Source: CAWJHE01 sp964614855
Lineage (GTDB): Bacteria > Chloroflexota > Anaerolineae > Anaerolineales > UBA4823
Length of the DNA: 13,198 nt
Reading direction: 5' to 3'
NCBI GenBank assembly: GCA_964614855.1
Contig: CAZTMX010000073.1
Coordinates: 1-13,198 of the forward strand
Both the position numbers and the translations under genes were made by a program. Numbering within the stretch: the stretch's first letter is position 1; every line of letters begins with the position of its first letter. Below, piece after piece: positions 1 through 6,633 of the stretch. The notes under the pieces were generated by a model. It was not told the DNA's origin. It did not search any database and was given only the letters and a program-made list of their open reading frames with translations.

Positions 1-1675
1 CAGGATGGATGGCGCTGGCATCCAGCGGATTATCGCCATCGCGGATGCGCAGAAATCCAGCTGCCTGCTCAAAGGCTTTGGGGCCCAACCCGGGGATTTT
101 GCGCAACTCTTTGCGACTGGAGAACTTGCCGTGCTCTTCACGATAGGCAACCGCCTTTTCTGCCAGTTTCGCACCGATGCCAGAAACATAAGTCAGGAGC
201 GGGGCAGAAGCCGTGTTTACTTCTACTCCAACGCTGTTGACGACGCTTTCCACCACACCCCCCAGGGCATTGGTGAGTTGTTTTTGATCCACATCGTGCT
301 GGTACATGCCCACACCGATCGCCTGCGGATCGATTTTCACCAGCTCTGCCAGCGGGTCTTGCACACGCCTGGCGATCGACACCGCGCCGCGCAGGCTGAC
401 ATCCAGATCGGGCATCTCAGCCCGCGCCAGGGGGCTGGCGCTGTAAACGCTGGCGCCGGCTTCGCTGGTGATGACATAATTCAGATCGGGGATTTTTGCG
501 ATTAATTCCGCTGCCAGTTGTTCTGTCTCCCTGGAAGCTGTGCCATTGCCGATGCTGATCAAGGTTACGCGATGGCGTTTGACCAATGCTGCCAGTTTCT
601 CCAGAGAAGCCGCCCACTGTTTTTGCGGCTCATGTGGGTAAATCGTACCTGTCTCCAGCACTTTCCCGGTGGGGTCCACCACTGCTACTTTACAACCGGT
701 GCGAAAACCTGGGTCCAAACCCAGCACCGTGTACCCTGATAGGGGTGGTTGCAGCAAGAGCGAGCGTGTGTTTTCAGCAAACACATGGATAGCCTGCAGC
801 TCGGCTTTTTCGCTCAACTCGCGCCGCACATCCCGCTCGATAGCAGGCAGCAGCAATCGCTCGGCTGCATCTAATGCCGCTTCTTCCAGTTGTGCATGCA
901 AAGGTGAGCTCATATCACGCCGGAACACCTCCCAGATAGCATTTTGCCAGTCTCGTTCTGGGATCTTTACGTGAACCCGCAGCACCTTCTCCGCTTCAGC
1001 GCGATTGATTGCCAGCACCTGGTGAGAGCGCAAGCGGTCGATACGGAATTCCACGCCGTAGTACAATGCATAAACGCCGCGCTCGTCCTGGGCGTCTTCG
1101 ATTTTTTCACAGGTCAACACCCCCCACTGCAGTGCCTTCTGGCGGGTAGTTTTGCGCACCTGTGGATGGTCGCTGATGGCTTCCGCCACGATATCGCGCG
1201 CTCCTGCCCAGGCTTCTTCGACTGAGCCCACTGTCTCGTTTAAAAAGGAACCGGCAAGCTGAGCCAGGGTTTGATCTGTATGCGCTTGCGCCAGGATTAA
1301 ATCAGCCAGGGGCTGCAGACCATACTCCCTGGCAATGCTGGCGCGCGTACGGCGTTTTGGTTTATAAGGCTGGTAAAGATCTTCTAGCTCGGTCAGGTTC
1401 ACCGCTGCCAGGATTTGCTTTTCAAGCTCAGGAGTGAGCTTTTCCTGTTCAGCGATCGATTTGAGCACCGTCTGCCGCCGCTCATCCAGAGCGCGGAATT
1501 TTTCCAACAGTTCTTGCACCTGGCGAAGCTGCTCTTCATCCAGACCACCGGTGGCTTCTTTGCGGTAGCGGGCGACAAAGGGGATAGTGTTTTGCGCATC
1601 AAACAGCTCAATCACCGCAGCCACTTGTGCAGGGCGGACATTCAATTGCGCAGCAATGCGTTGCGAATATTCCAT
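1..1675 (-). CDS. tex: Tex family RNA-binding transcription accessory protein, C-terminus cut by window edge
   Basis: Tex is a cytoplasmic nucleic-acid-binding protein linked to transcription and RNA metabolism. I translated 558 codons from ATG 1675. The N-terminus has the family pattern (QRIAAQLNV, then NTIPFVARYRKEATGGLDE). A YqgF/RNase H-like domain begins near residue 315 (VLGLDPGFRTGCKVAVVD, Asp321). It is followed by the strongly conserved DVSLRGAVSIARRVQDPLAELVKIDP stretch and the GVGMYQHDV block. A helix-hairpin-helix region starts near residue 496 (SGIGAKLAEKAV, then KIPGLGPKAFEQAAGFLRI). Full-length Tex is usually 700-780 residues, so the missing part should hold the C-terminal S1 domain. 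The start agrees with family N-termini, but no good Shine-Dalgarno lies in the 15-bp gap after the upstream nitroreductase gene, so translational coupling is likely. The family call is very secure. Confidence 0.96.
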   Translation of the reverse strand, partial: MEYSQRIAAQLNVRPAQVAAVIELFDAQNTIPFVARYRKEATGGLDEEQLRQVQELLEKFRALDERRQTVLKSIAEQEKLTPELEKQILAAVNLTELEDLYQPYKPKRRTRASIAREYGLQPLADLILAQAHTDQTLAQLAGSFLNETVGSVEEAWAGARDIVAEAISDHPQVRKTTRQKALQWGVLTCEKIEDAQDERGVYALYYGVEFRIDRLRSHQVLAINRAEAEKVLRVHVKIPERDWQNAIWEVFRRDMSSPLHAQLEEAALDAAERLLLPAIERDVRRELSEKAELQAIHVFAENTRSLLLQPPLSGYTVLGLDPGFRTGCKVAVVDPTGKVLETGTIYPHEPQKQWAASLEKLAALVKRHRVTLISIGNGTASRETEQLAAELIAKIPDLNYVITSEAGASVYSASPLARAEMPDLDVSLRGAVSIARRVQDPLAELVKIDPQAIGVGMYQHDVDQKQLTNALGGVVESVVNSVGVEVNTASAPLLTYVSGIGAKLAEKAVAYREEHGKFSSRKELRKIPGLGPKAFEQAAGFLRIRDGDNPLDASAIHP

Positions 1676-1690
1676 GGGTGTGCGCAGTTT

Positions 1691-2194
1691 CTACCAGTTT
1701 TCGTTTCTGACCAGTTCGGCGAGCGGTTTGCGGGCTTTGGGTCTAGTCCCGTTATCTGCGTAGCCGAGCGTCATGAAAAGGACCGGCTCTACTTCACCCG
1801 GGATGCCCAGCACCCTATGTGCGGCAGATGGATCAAAAGCACCGATCATACAAGTGCCCAAGCCCAGGTCTGCAGCAGCCAGGCTCATGTGGCTGATGAT
1901 GATCCCCGCATTGATATCGTTATAATCCCTGCCAGGGTTCTCGCTTTGCGGCGGCAAGCCACACAAGCATATGACTACCGGAGCCTGGACAAACCAGGGT
2001 TGGAAGTAGATTTGAGCCAGCTCAGCTTCCCTTCCCGCTGTGCGTGTCACAATAAGCTGGAATGGCTGTAGATTTTTGGCTGTGGGCGCCATGCGTGCGG
2101 CTTCTAAAACAGCCTGCAATTTTTCTTCTTCCACAGGGGTTGTGTGGTATGCACGTACGCTGCACCGCTTGACCATTAGTTCTTGGAAATCCAT
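1691..2194 (-). CDS. Nitroreductase family protein (FMN-dependent oxidoreductase)
   Basis: This 167-residue protein belongs to the nitroreductase fold, whose members use FMN and NAD(P)H to reduce varied substrates; the substrate here is unknown. Visible family signs are the N-terminal KRCSVRAY motif (FMN phosphate-binding arginines), the APTAKNLQPFQ loop near residues 38-48, and the C-terminal AAADLGLGTCMIG and LGIPGEVEPVLFMTLGYAD blocks. It is at the short end for the family, like other small single-domain nitroreductases. I chose ATG 2194 because AGAAAGGA sits just upstream on the minus strand and the protein then begins MDFQELMVKR. An in-frame upstream ATG at 2338 would place the promoter inside the gene. 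It heads a likely two-gene operon with tex. A function in tex-related processes cannot be inferred. Confidence 0.9.
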   Translation of the reverse strand: MDFQELMVKRCSVRAYHTTPVEEEKLQAVLEAARMAPTAKNLQPFQLIVTRTAGREAELAQIYFQPWFVQAPVVICLCGLPPQSENPGRDYNDINAGIIISHMSLAAADLGLGTCMIGAFDPSAAHRVLGIPGEVEPVLFMTLGYADNGTRPKARKPLAELVRNENW

Positions 2195-2225
2195 CTTTTT
2201 TTCCTTTCTTTCACATTTATGAGGC

Positions 2226-2254
2226 AATCGATCAAGATTTACTAACAAATCGAT
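2226..2254. repeat. Two AATCGAT sites 22 bp apart at the nitroreductase promoter
   Basis: AATCGAT occurs at 2226-2232 and 2248-2254. Each contains the palindrome ATCGAT, and the second extends to AATCGATT. The right copy overlaps the -10 hexamer of the nitroreductase promoter and the left copy lies in its leader. The spacing equals about two helical turns, which would suit binding of a repressor on one face of the DNA. The operator role is inference only. Confidence 0.35.
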
Positions 2255-2282
2255 TATAGCAAATGGAGCCTGTGTTTGACAA
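2253..2282 (-). promoter_or_regulatory. Promoter of the nitroreductase-tex operon
   Basis: Read on the minus strand, TTGTCA (complement of 2277-2282) is followed after 18 bp by a perfect TATAAT (complement of 2253-2258). TGC directly precedes the hexamer, giving an extended -10. Transcription would start near 2246, leaving a leader of about 50 nt that carries the AGAAAGGA ribosome-binding site. The -35 is only about 20 bp from the start codon of the divergent ABC gene, so the two promoters are packed back to back. Confidence 0.75.
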
Positions 2283-2286
2283 ATAA

Positions 2287-2295
2287 TGGTAAGAT
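2287..2295 (+). promoter_or_regulatory. Extended -10 promoter of the ABC transporter operon, probably leaderless
   Basis: TGG-TAAGAT (2287-2295) is a plausible extended -10, with eight bases between it and the ATG at 2304. The expected start of transcription therefore falls at or within a few bases of the A of ATG. No good Shine-Dalgarno precedes the gene. The nearby TTGACA at 2276-2281 is only 8 bp from this -10, so it is not its -35. That sequence is better explained as the reverse complement of the divergent promoter's -35. Confidence 0.5.
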
Positions 2296-2303
2296 GAGTT
2301 TCT

Positions 2304-3260
2304 ATGTGCGCCGCGATTGAAATCAAAAACCTCAGCAAGGCTTACGGCTCGCAACTGGCAGTCGACGGATTATCCCTGAGCGTCCCATCTGGCGAAATCT
2401 TCGGTTTTGTCGGACCAAACGGCGCCGGAAAAACCAGCACCCTGCGCATGGCTGCCGGGTTACTCAAACCATCCTCCGGGGAGATACGCATTCTTGGGCT
2501 GGAAACATCATCGCAAGCGCTGGAACTGCGCCAGGTGATCGGCTACATGCCGGATTATTTTGGCTCGTACCCTGATCTGCGCGTTTGGGAATACCTGGAT
2601 TTCTTCGGGGCCTGTTACCAGATCGATGATGCCAGGCGCCCAGCGCTGATTGATGGGTTGTTGGAATTGGTGGATCTGGCACACCGCAGAAACGACCTGG
2701 TCGACCAGCTTTCCAGTGGGCTGAAGCAGCGATTGAGCCTGGCGCGCACCCTGATCCACGAACCGCAAGTGCTGATCCTGGATGAGCCAGCAGCAGGTTT
2801 GGATCCACGCGCCAGGGTAGAAATCCGTGAATTACTGGTAGAACTCAAAAACATGGGCAAGACCATTTTCTTCTCCACACACATCCTGGCCGATGTGGCA
2901 GAGATATGCAATTATGTTGGGGTGCTTGAAGCCGGTAGACTGGTTGCCACCGGCCGCCTGGAAGAGCTGCATCTGCAATACCTCCCCAATCGGAAGGTAT
3001 CCATCACCGTTTTGAATTCTGATGGTTCGGTGCAAGAAATCCTGGAAAGAATGCCGGGCGTGAACTCGGTGAATCGGACCAACCACGAACCCCAGGCGCA
3101 GCGGCTGAGCTTTGCTTTTGAATTCCGTGGAGATGATAAGGCGTTGAGTGGGGTGTTGGGGCAACTCATCCGCCAGGGTATCCCAGTCTTACACTTCACT
3201 GAAGAGAAACATGACCTGGAAGAATTATTCTTGCAGCTCACCCAGGGGGTAGTCACATGA
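2304..3260 (+). CDS. ABC transporter ATP-binding protein (ABC-2 type exporter)
   Basis: This is the cytoplasmic ATPase of a two-gene ABC exporter, 318 residues long. Walker A is GPNGAGKTS at 37-45, and the signature is LSSGLKQRLSLARTL starting at residue 136. Walker B is VLILDEPAAGLDP with Asp160 and catalytic Glu161, and the switch His193 lies in FFSTHI. The roughly 100 residues after the nucleotide-binding domain form the C-terminal extension common in CcmA/NatA-like exporter ATPases. The start fits the family, because IEIKNLSKAYG follows at once, but the mRNA appears leaderless. Its stop overlaps the permease start (ATGA at 3257-3260), so the two are co-translated. The substrate cannot be told from sequence; lipids, polysaccharides, peptides, drugs and sodium are all known for this class. 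Confidence 0.95.
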   Translation: MCAAIEIKNLSKAYGSQLAVDGLSLSVPSGEIFGFVGPNGAGKTSTLRMAAGLLKPSSGEIRILGLETSSQALELRQVIGYMPDYFGSYPDLRVWEYLDFFGACYQIDDARRPALIDGLLELVDLAHRRNDLVDQLSSGLKQRLSLARTLIHEPQVLILDEPAAGLDPRARVEIRELLVELKNMGKTIFFSTHILADVAEICNYVGVLEAGRLVATGRLEELHLQYLPNRKVSITVLNSDGSVQEILERMPGVNSVNRTNHEPQAQRLSFAFEFRGDDKALSGVLGQLIRQGIPVLHFTEEKHDLEELFLQLTQGVVT

Positions 3261-4165
3261 ACCCAGCCCGTTTAATCTGGAAAAACCCTGTGGTGATCAA
3301 GGAAATTCGCACCAGGATGCGCGGCAGCCGGGCTTTCTGGCTGATCAGTGCACATCTATTGGCGATCACCCTGGTTACCAGCGTGGTGTACCTCTTCATC
3401 ACCTCGACACTCTTCGGCGCTGGGAACATTGAAACCAGAAGATTTTCAGGCAAGATCATCTTCGGCTTGCTTATCAGCCTGGAGCTGATCATGATCAGTT
3501 TTACCGCCCCCGCGCTAACTGCAGGGTTGATCTCTTCCGAGCGTGAGCGCTACACCTATGATCTGCTTCAATTGACGCTGCTGCCTGCACCAGCCGTAGT
3601 CATCGGAAAATTTTTAAGCGCCCTGGTCTTTTTATTTTTGCTGCTGCTCACATCGATCCCGCTGCAAGGTCCGGCGTTTATGATCGGCGGCATTGCTCCG
3701 GTAGAAATCCTGGTGTCTATCATTATCCTTTTGGTTACTGCAATTGCCTTTTGCGCTGTGGGAATTTTCTTTTCCAGCGTCTTTCGCCGCACCCTGGCTG
3801 CAACAGTGACCACGTATGCCCTTTCTATTTTGCTTGTCTTCGGGTTGCCGCTGCTGGGTCTGATCGCCGCTTCCATCGCAGCCAGTGTTTGGAACTTCAA
3901 TATTAACTACCTGTCCCCATCCACCCAGGGCATCCTGGCTGTGCTCGTGATGACAGGGATTTCCATCACGCCGCTGGGTTCGCTGATTGCATCTGAAGCT
4001 GTGTGGCTTGACCAGGGGGCGATTGGTCTGTTCACCCTTCAGATTGGACAAAACAAAGAGATGACCCTGGTTTCACCCTGGGTCATCTATGTCATCTTTT
4101 ATATTCTATTGAGTGGTGTTCTATTGTGGTTGAGCGTCCGGCGGTTTCAGAGAACCGAGCAATAA
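3257..4165 (+). CDS. ABC-2 type transporter permease
   Basis: This 302-residue integral membrane protein is the likely partner of the preceding ATPase. About six or seven hydrophobic segments are visible, near residues 27-49, 67-91, 113-139, 147-173, 180-210, 226-246 (weaker) and 272-294. Between the second and third lies ISSERERYTYDLLQLTLLP followed by VIGKFLSAL. This matches the ABC-2 pattern in which an 'SERE-x-T-x-DLL' stretch leads into a GK helix. The N-terminus (ARLIWKNPVVIKEIRTRMRG) is a typical cytoplasmic elbow region. The start overlaps the ATPase stop by four bases, and the next gene converges on it. No substrate can be named. Confidence 0.9.
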   Translation: MNPARLIWKNPVVIKEIRTRMRGSRAFWLISAHLLAITLVTSVVYLFITSTLFGAGNIETRRFSGKIIFGLLISLELIMISFTAPALTAGLISSERERYTYDLLQLTLLPAPAVVIGKFLSALVFLFLLLLTSIPLQGPAFMIGGIAPVEILVSIIILLVTAIAFCAVGIFFSSVFRRTLAATVTTYALSILLVFGLPLLGLIAASIAASVWNFNINYLSPSTQGILAVLVMTGISITPLGSLIASEAVWLDQGAIGLFTLQIGQNKEMTLVSPWVIYVIFYILLSGVLLWLSVRRFQRTEQ

Positions 4166-4186
4166 CCAATTTTGAATAAGTTGGTT
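4164..4186. terminator. Candidate bidirectional hairpin between convergent genes
   Basis: AACCAATTT and the matching AAGTTGGTT can form a nine-pair stem, with one G-U pair on the plus transcript and a five-base loop. It sits exactly between the permease stop and the stop of the convergent lipoprotein gene at 4198. The stem is AT-rich and only TTT follows on the plus side, so it is a weak intrinsic terminator at best. The position is its main support. Confidence 0.35.
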
Positions 4187-4197
4187 TCGCCGGTGGA

Positions 4198-4743
4198 TTA
4201 ATCCGGTGTGGGTGTGTAGGGTTGCATTGGCAGCAGCCAGTACTGCCGGCCATTCCCCTCCGGAGTGTAACCGACCAGTTCATCGCTTAGAGATAAGGTC
4301 TTCCAAACCAAAGCGCCGTTGCGGCACCAGGGTCCATCCAGAATCTCCAATATCTCCCCTGGGATAGGTTTGCGGAACAAGGGGGCATCTTCAATATCCT
4401 TAGACTGGTAAATGCCCGCGATCCCATCGATATAAGCCACAAAGGCTCGCTGTCCGATATATAGACGAGATGCTACACAACCCATTGCCGGATAATAGAC
4501 CGGCTGTGCCAGGGGATCCCATCCGCCAGAGCTGACATAAGGCACCAGGGTATTTGTGGGTAACGGTGTTGAGGTGGCGGGTGGTCGGGTTGCCACAATC
4601 TGGGTCACAAATTGGGTGACCATAACAACCGGCTGCACCGGTGGTTGGACTACCTCTGGCGTGCTGCTCGCGCATCCAGAAACAAACAAGGTAAGGATCA
4701 GGGCAATTTCGATTACCCGGCTTTTTCCTTTTTCAATTTTCAT
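4198..4743 (-). CDS. SH3-like domain lipoprotein (paralogue 1)
   Basis: This is a predicted membrane-anchored lipoprotein of 181 residues. A basic N-terminus and hydrophobic helix lead to a lipobox, VSGC, with Cys24 as the lipidated residue. A Val/Thr/Pro-rich linker (about 28-72) follows, then a C-terminal domain from WDPL (residue 75). That domain has bacterial-SH3 features: ASRLYIGQRA, PGEILEILDGPWC, VWKTL, GYTPEG and YWLLP. Cys89 and Cys140 have counterparts in the neighbouring paralogue and may form a disulfide. GGAG lies seven bases before ATG 4743. It is the last gene of an operon with a second lipoprotein and an L,D-transpeptidase, which suggests a cell-wall role. SH3-like domains often bind peptidoglycan, but the exact function is unknown. 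Confidence 0.82.
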   Translation of the reverse strand: MKIEKGKSRVIEIALILTLFVSGCASSTPEVVQPPVQPVVMVTQFVTQIVATRPPATSTPLPTNTLVPYVSSGGWDPLAQPVYYPAMGCVASRLYIGQRAFVAYIDGIAGIYQSKDIEDAPLFRKPIPGEILEILDGPWCRNGALVWKTLSLSDELVGYTPEGNGRQYWLLPMQPYTPTPD

Positions 4744-4791
4744 TTTATTCTCCAGTCATCAACCTATGCTACCTTGAATGGGCAGGCGCAT

Positions 4792-5337
4792 CTACGGCCT
4801 GGGCGCGATGGGTATAAGCCAATAATTGTTGCCGTCGCCTTCAGGTGTGAACCCTATGATCCCATCAGCGGTAAGCACTTTCCAGACAATCCATCCGTAG
4901 CTACAATAGGGACCGCCTGTAATCTCCAGGATTTGTCCTTCTTGGGCGTATGTCAACACCGTATCGTAATGCACATCGGTGCCGTAGCGGATACCGTTTG
5001 GTCCGCCTCCGTATGTCACCATGGCCTTATCCCCCACATGCAGGCGAGAAGCCACACAGTCCTTCAAGGGATAATAAATCGCTGCGGAAAGCGGATCCCA
5101 GGTCGGCGTCGGGGATGGTGGAGTAGTAGGTGTTGGCGGCACGGTAGGCGTCACCGGCAGCGGCGTGGGAGTGATGATTTCTGTAACGATCGCGGTTATA
5201 TAAACAACAGGTTCTGGTGTCGCCGTGGCTTCATCCATGATGATCTTTGGCGGCTCGATTCGGCATGCCAGGGTGACGAACAGGATGCTTGCCAGAACCA
5301 CAAAAATTATCCGTCTGTTCTGTTTTTTACTTGTCAT
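4792..5337 (-). CDS. SH3-like domain lipoprotein (paralogue 2)
   Basis: Like its downstream neighbour, this protein has exactly 181 residues and the same architecture. A Lys/Arg-rich N-terminus and hydrophobic helix end at TLAC (Cys25), a slightly weak lipobox because Thr occupies the -3 position. Next comes a long Thr/Pro linker (about 55-79, PTPLPVTPTVPPTPTTPP), then an SH3-like domain from WDPL at residue 80. Shared landmarks are CVASRL, GxILEIxxGPxC, VWK, GxTPEGxG and YWLxP. Cys94 and Cys145 are 51 residues apart, as in the paralogue. GGAG precedes ATG 5337 by six or so bases. It lies 39 bp after the L,D-transpeptidase and 48 bp before paralogue 1, so the three are probably one operon. 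The pair arose by tandem duplication followed by strong divergence of the linkers. Confidence 0.82.
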   Translation of the reverse strand: MTSKKQNRRIIFVVLASILFVTLACRIEPPKIIMDEATATPEPVVYITAIVTEIITPTPLPVTPTVPPTPTTPPSPTPTWDPLSAAIYYPLKDCVASRLHVGDKAMVTYGGGPNGIRYGTDVHYDTVLTYAQEGQILEITGGPYCSYGWIVWKVLTADGIIGFTPEGDGNNYWLIPIAPRP

Positions 5338-5376
5338 TTTTTCTCCATTTCAACGGCTTGACCATTAGAACCAGAG

Positions 5377-6381
5377 CTAATAGATCAAAACGGGCGTCCC
5401 TTGATCCGTTTCCACATAATCTTCGCCAAATGGAACGAAGGGCTCTGTCCAACGGAAAAGCCAGAGCGAATCCTTGGGGGAAAGGTTGATACATCCATGA
5501 CTTTGCGGTGTACCGTAATTATTATGCCAGTAAGTGCCGTGCAAAGAAACACCCGTCCAGGATATATAGCAAACCCAGGGTACTCCAGGAAGATCAAATG
5601 GGTTCCCGCCAAAATCTGAAGCCATATGGCGGGTGGGTTGTTTGCGTTCCACGCGATACTCACCCAGTGGGGTATCGCCTTCAAAATAACCTGTGGCTGT
5701 GCGAGCCGCATAAACCGGTTGGTTGCCTTCGTAAGCGATCACACGCTGTCTGGCAAGATCCACTTCCAGGCGTTTGCCTGCCACGCCCGGCGAAATCGGT
5801 TCAAGCTCATGCGGCTGCACGATACGAAAGTTCTCGCCCAGCGCGAAATGATACATACTGCGGCGGTCATCCAGGATTTTATACCACACCTGACCGGTAT
5901 CCATCTTAAACGCCTCGTGAACCCAATAGGTGCTGCCGTAATAAAAGCGGTAAGTCCGCTTCCAACCTTTTGAGGTGGACTCCCAGGCCTGGACATAGGG
6001 GACCGAGACCTCCACGAGCATACCGCCGTGCGGGATATCCAGCACCGGGGTATTGAGCATATTTTGCACAGGCTGCACATAAGCGGAATGCAGCCAGCCG
6101 TCATCGGTTTTCAACCAGATGGGGTTATGCACCGGTTCGGGATCACCAATCGATTGCTGATGGACATTCACCACGGCATCCGTATTGTAAAAACCCAACT
6201 CTTCACTCGATTCTGATGGATGGCGGTAATATCGCAGAGAATAGACCGTGCGTCCCAAGTCGAATGGCGGGGGACGTTTTGCTAACGGGTCGCCCCCGGG
6301 TGGAAAATCGCGAAAGCCTAAACCCAGGCTGGCTGCCCCACTAAGCTTGAGAAATTCTCGGCGAGAGAGTGTCGATGACAT
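5377..6381 (-). CDS. Tat-exported L,D-transpeptidase (YkuD domain)
   Basis: L,D-transpeptidases form 3-3 peptidoglycan crosslinks or attach proteins to the wall, acting outside the membrane. This 334-residue protein starts with a textbook twin-arginine signal, SRREFLKLSGAASLGLG (residues 6-22). The region 43-105 resembles an SH3-like fold, with segments such as GRTVYSLR and GWLHSAYVQPV. The YkuD domain covers about 204-333, with KRLEVDLARQRVIAYEGNQPVYAARTATG at its start. The active-site region is HGTYWHNNYG (His281) and SHGCINLSP, with nucleophile Cys297. I chose ATG 6381 because it gives the signal peptide directly and AGGAA lies upstream. An in-frame ATG at 6450 would include the promoter region. 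It is the first gene of an operon with two SH3-like lipoproteins. Confidence 0.93.
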   Translation of the reverse strand: MSSTLSRREFLKLSGAASLGLGFRDFPPGGDPLAKRPPPFDLGRTVYSLRYYRHPSESSEELGFYNTDAVVNVHQQSIGDPEPVHNPIWLKTDDGWLHSAYVQPVQNMLNTPVLDIPHGGMLVEVSVPYVQAWESTSKGWKRTYRFYYGSTYWVHEAFKMDTGQVWYKILDDRRSMYHFALGENFRIVQPHELEPISPGVAGKRLEVDLARQRVIAYEGNQPVYAARTATGYFEGDTPLGEYRVERKQPTRHMASDFGGNPFDLPGVPWVCYISWTGVSLHGTYWHNNYGTPQSHGCINLSPKDSLWLFRWTEPFVPFGEDYVETDQGTPVLIY

Positions 6382-6401
6382 ACATTCGTTCCTGTTTGAT
6401 A

Positions 6402-6481
6402 GCCGGTTGTTTAATACCTGTAAGAAATGATCGCGCAAATCATAGCACAAGAAAGGGTTTTATGCAAAGTCCACAACCGGC
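6402..6481. repeat. 9-bp inverted repeat flanking the L,D-transpeptidase promoter
   Basis: GCCGGTTGT (6402-6410) and its exact reverse complement ACAACCGGC (6473-6481) lie on either side of the minus-strand promoter. One arm is in the untranslated leader and the other is a few bases upstream of the -35. Such paired sites could be operators. The rest of the intergenic region to 6633 holds two TCTTAAC copies, 33 bp apart (6493-6499 and 6526-6532), and no gene that I can see. Confidence 0.35.
6439..6467 (-). promoter_or_regulatory. Promoter of the L,D-transpeptidase operon
   Basis: On the minus strand, TTGCAT (complement of 6462-6467) and TATGAT (complement of 6439-6444) are separated by 17 bp. 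TGC immediately precedes the -10. Transcription should start near 6432, giving a leader of about 50 nt with AGGAA before ATG 6381. Confidence 0.65.
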
Positions 6482-6617
6482 ATTCGCAGGATTCTTAACC
6501 CACCCTGTTTGAATTTTTCACGTGCTCTTAACGAAAGCGCTGACCTGAAGAAAGCGTGCAAGTCCGGTGAAAAGTACCTGACTGAAACTACAATTCAATA
6601 AAAACTTTCTCCGCATA

Positions 6618-6626
6618 TGCTAGAAT
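6618..6626 (+). promoter_or_regulatory. Extended -10 promoter of the metallopeptidase-GH31 operon, probably leaderless
   Basis: TGC-TAGAAT (6618-6626) is an extended -10 hexamer, with only seven bases (ACTCTCA) between it and the ATG at 6634. The start of transcription would coincide with the start codon. No Shine-Dalgarno sequence precedes the ATG. No convincing -35 lies at the standard distance, which extended -10 promoters can tolerate. Confidence 0.55.
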
Positions 6627-6633
6627 ACTCTCA

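Noticed and set aside
1415..2071. Long plus-strand open frame opposite tex and the nitroreductase gene
   Set aside because: It crosses two well-supported genes on the other strand and its translation shows no recognisable protein features; similar antisense frames elsewhere in the window were dropped for the same reason.
2276..2281. TTGACA as -35 of the ABC operon
   Set aside because: At 17-bp spacing the -10 would fall on the start codon (TTTCTA); the site is better read on the other strand as the TTGTCA of the nitroreductase promoter.
2195..2338. Longer nitroreductase reading frame starting at 2338
   Set aside because: The extension runs across a strong minus-strand promoter and into the divergent ABC gene, and has no homology-like sequence; ATG 2194 has a good ribosome-binding site.
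2709..2720. Non-consensus ABC signature (LSSGL instead of LSGGQ)
   Set aside because: SSG-x-KQR variants are common in ABC-2 type ATPases, so this is not evidence of an unusual protein.
6382..6450. Longer L,D-transpeptidase reading frame starting at 6450
   Set aside because: It would put residues in front of the Tat signal and start upstream of the predicted transcription start near 6432.
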